Position numbers and translations under genes: made by a program. A stretch of DNA of 64,000 nucleotides, taken from assembly GCA_016196035.1 (NCBI GenBank), contig JACPYM010000020.1:1-64000 (forward strand), in the 5' to 3' direction. Source of the stretch: Acidobacteriota bacterium. GTDB lineage: Bacteria; Acidobacteriota; Blastocatellia; RBC074. The stretch's first letter is position 1; every line of letters begins with the position of its first letter. The notes below the pieces were generated by a model. It did not search any database. It worked only from the letters and a program-made list of their open reading frames with translations, and was not told where the DNA came from. Shown piece after piece: positions 63,816 to 64,000 of this stretch.

Positions 63816-64000
63816 TTACTTCATCAACAAAGGCTGCATCTTGGGCGAATCCATATTTTCTTTGGTCAGCAACTCGACGCCGGTGTCAATGCGCCGTTCG
63901 GGTGTTTTCCCGGCCAGTTTATCCACGATGGTCTTGACGCCTTCGTAACCCATCTTGAACGGGTTTTGCAGCACCAGCGAATCAATCGCGCCGTCCTTTA
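63816..64000 (-). CDS. Sugar ABC transporter substrate-binding protein, C-terminal part
   Basis: The last 61 codons are in the window; the gene continues past base 64000. The sequence [20 protein letters not shown], then [20 protein letters not shown] and [10 protein letters not shown] matches the end of RbsB-type periplasmic binding proteins (the Q-x-P-x-x-MGYEG segment and the TGV-x-L-(V/L)TKENMD segment). It should capture a sugar or related ligand for an ABC importer whose other genes are not visible. Confidence 0.8.
   Translation of the reverse strand, partial: KDGAIDSLVLQNPFKMGYEGVKTIVDKLAGKTPERRIDTGVELLTKENMDSPKMQPLLMK

Overview
The window looks like a chromosome segment of an Acidobacteriota bacterium, probably of the Blastocatellia type. 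This is inferred from the gene content only: three Oar-like TonB-dependent receptors with carboxypeptidase-regulatory N-termini, a PknB-type kinase, a winged-helix/TolB-propeller regulator, a BNR-propeller protein, many PQQ-like propeller proteins and moderately high GC. No rRNA or marker gene fixes the taxonomy.

Layout. 1-4028: a broken BamE-like gene, then a Ser/Thr kinase with a leaderless-type promoter and a secreted companion. 4909-8526: a Wza/Wzc-type polysaccharide export pair. 8752-11443: pgk-tpiA-secG followed by tRNA-Leu(GAG). 11693-22368 (all minus strand): a KAS III-like enzyme, a hybrid-sensor histidine kinase, a sigma-54 response regulator, then a good sigma-54 promoter with an upstream dyad driving a TonB-dependent receptor, an acyl-CoA ligase, a 34-codon ORF and a PHB-depolymerase-type esterase. 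22365-22905: a metallophosphoesterase remnant split by a 186-bp MITE with a 10-bp target duplication. 22949-31877: a ToxR-like regulator divergent from a receptor-DoxX-like-YagU-like-cytochrome P460-DoxX-like operon, whose end is hit by an IS3-family element (31874-33078). 33083-41172: a broken FG-GAP-like gene, a BNR-propeller protein, a DUF3500-type protein, an S9 peptidase and an hsdM scrap, separated by large palindromic repeats. 41401-57233: seven PQQ-like propeller genes in two divergent operons, interleaved with an iron alcohol dehydrogenase, leucine dehydrogenase, a MazEF-type toxin-antitoxin pair, a Uma2 nuclease and an ankyrin protein. 57357-64000: a third receptor, a methyltransferase, rsgA, a nested palindrome and the tail of a sugar-binding ABC protein.

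The strongest candidate for an undescribed system is the sigma-54 locus. Sensor, regulator, promoter, receptor and lipid/ester enzymes sit in transcription order. The sensor carries an N-terminal domain that resembles a CoA-transferase tail, and the KAS III protein has lost the usual His and Asn. A plausible reading is sensing and uptake of an acyl or polyester compound followed by hydrolysis and CoA activation.

A second theme is repeats. Heptanucleotide inverted repeats occur at four loci. They fill intergenic gaps, overlap a stop codon, and in one case are translated inside a propeller protein. Several long, near-perfect palindromes also occur.
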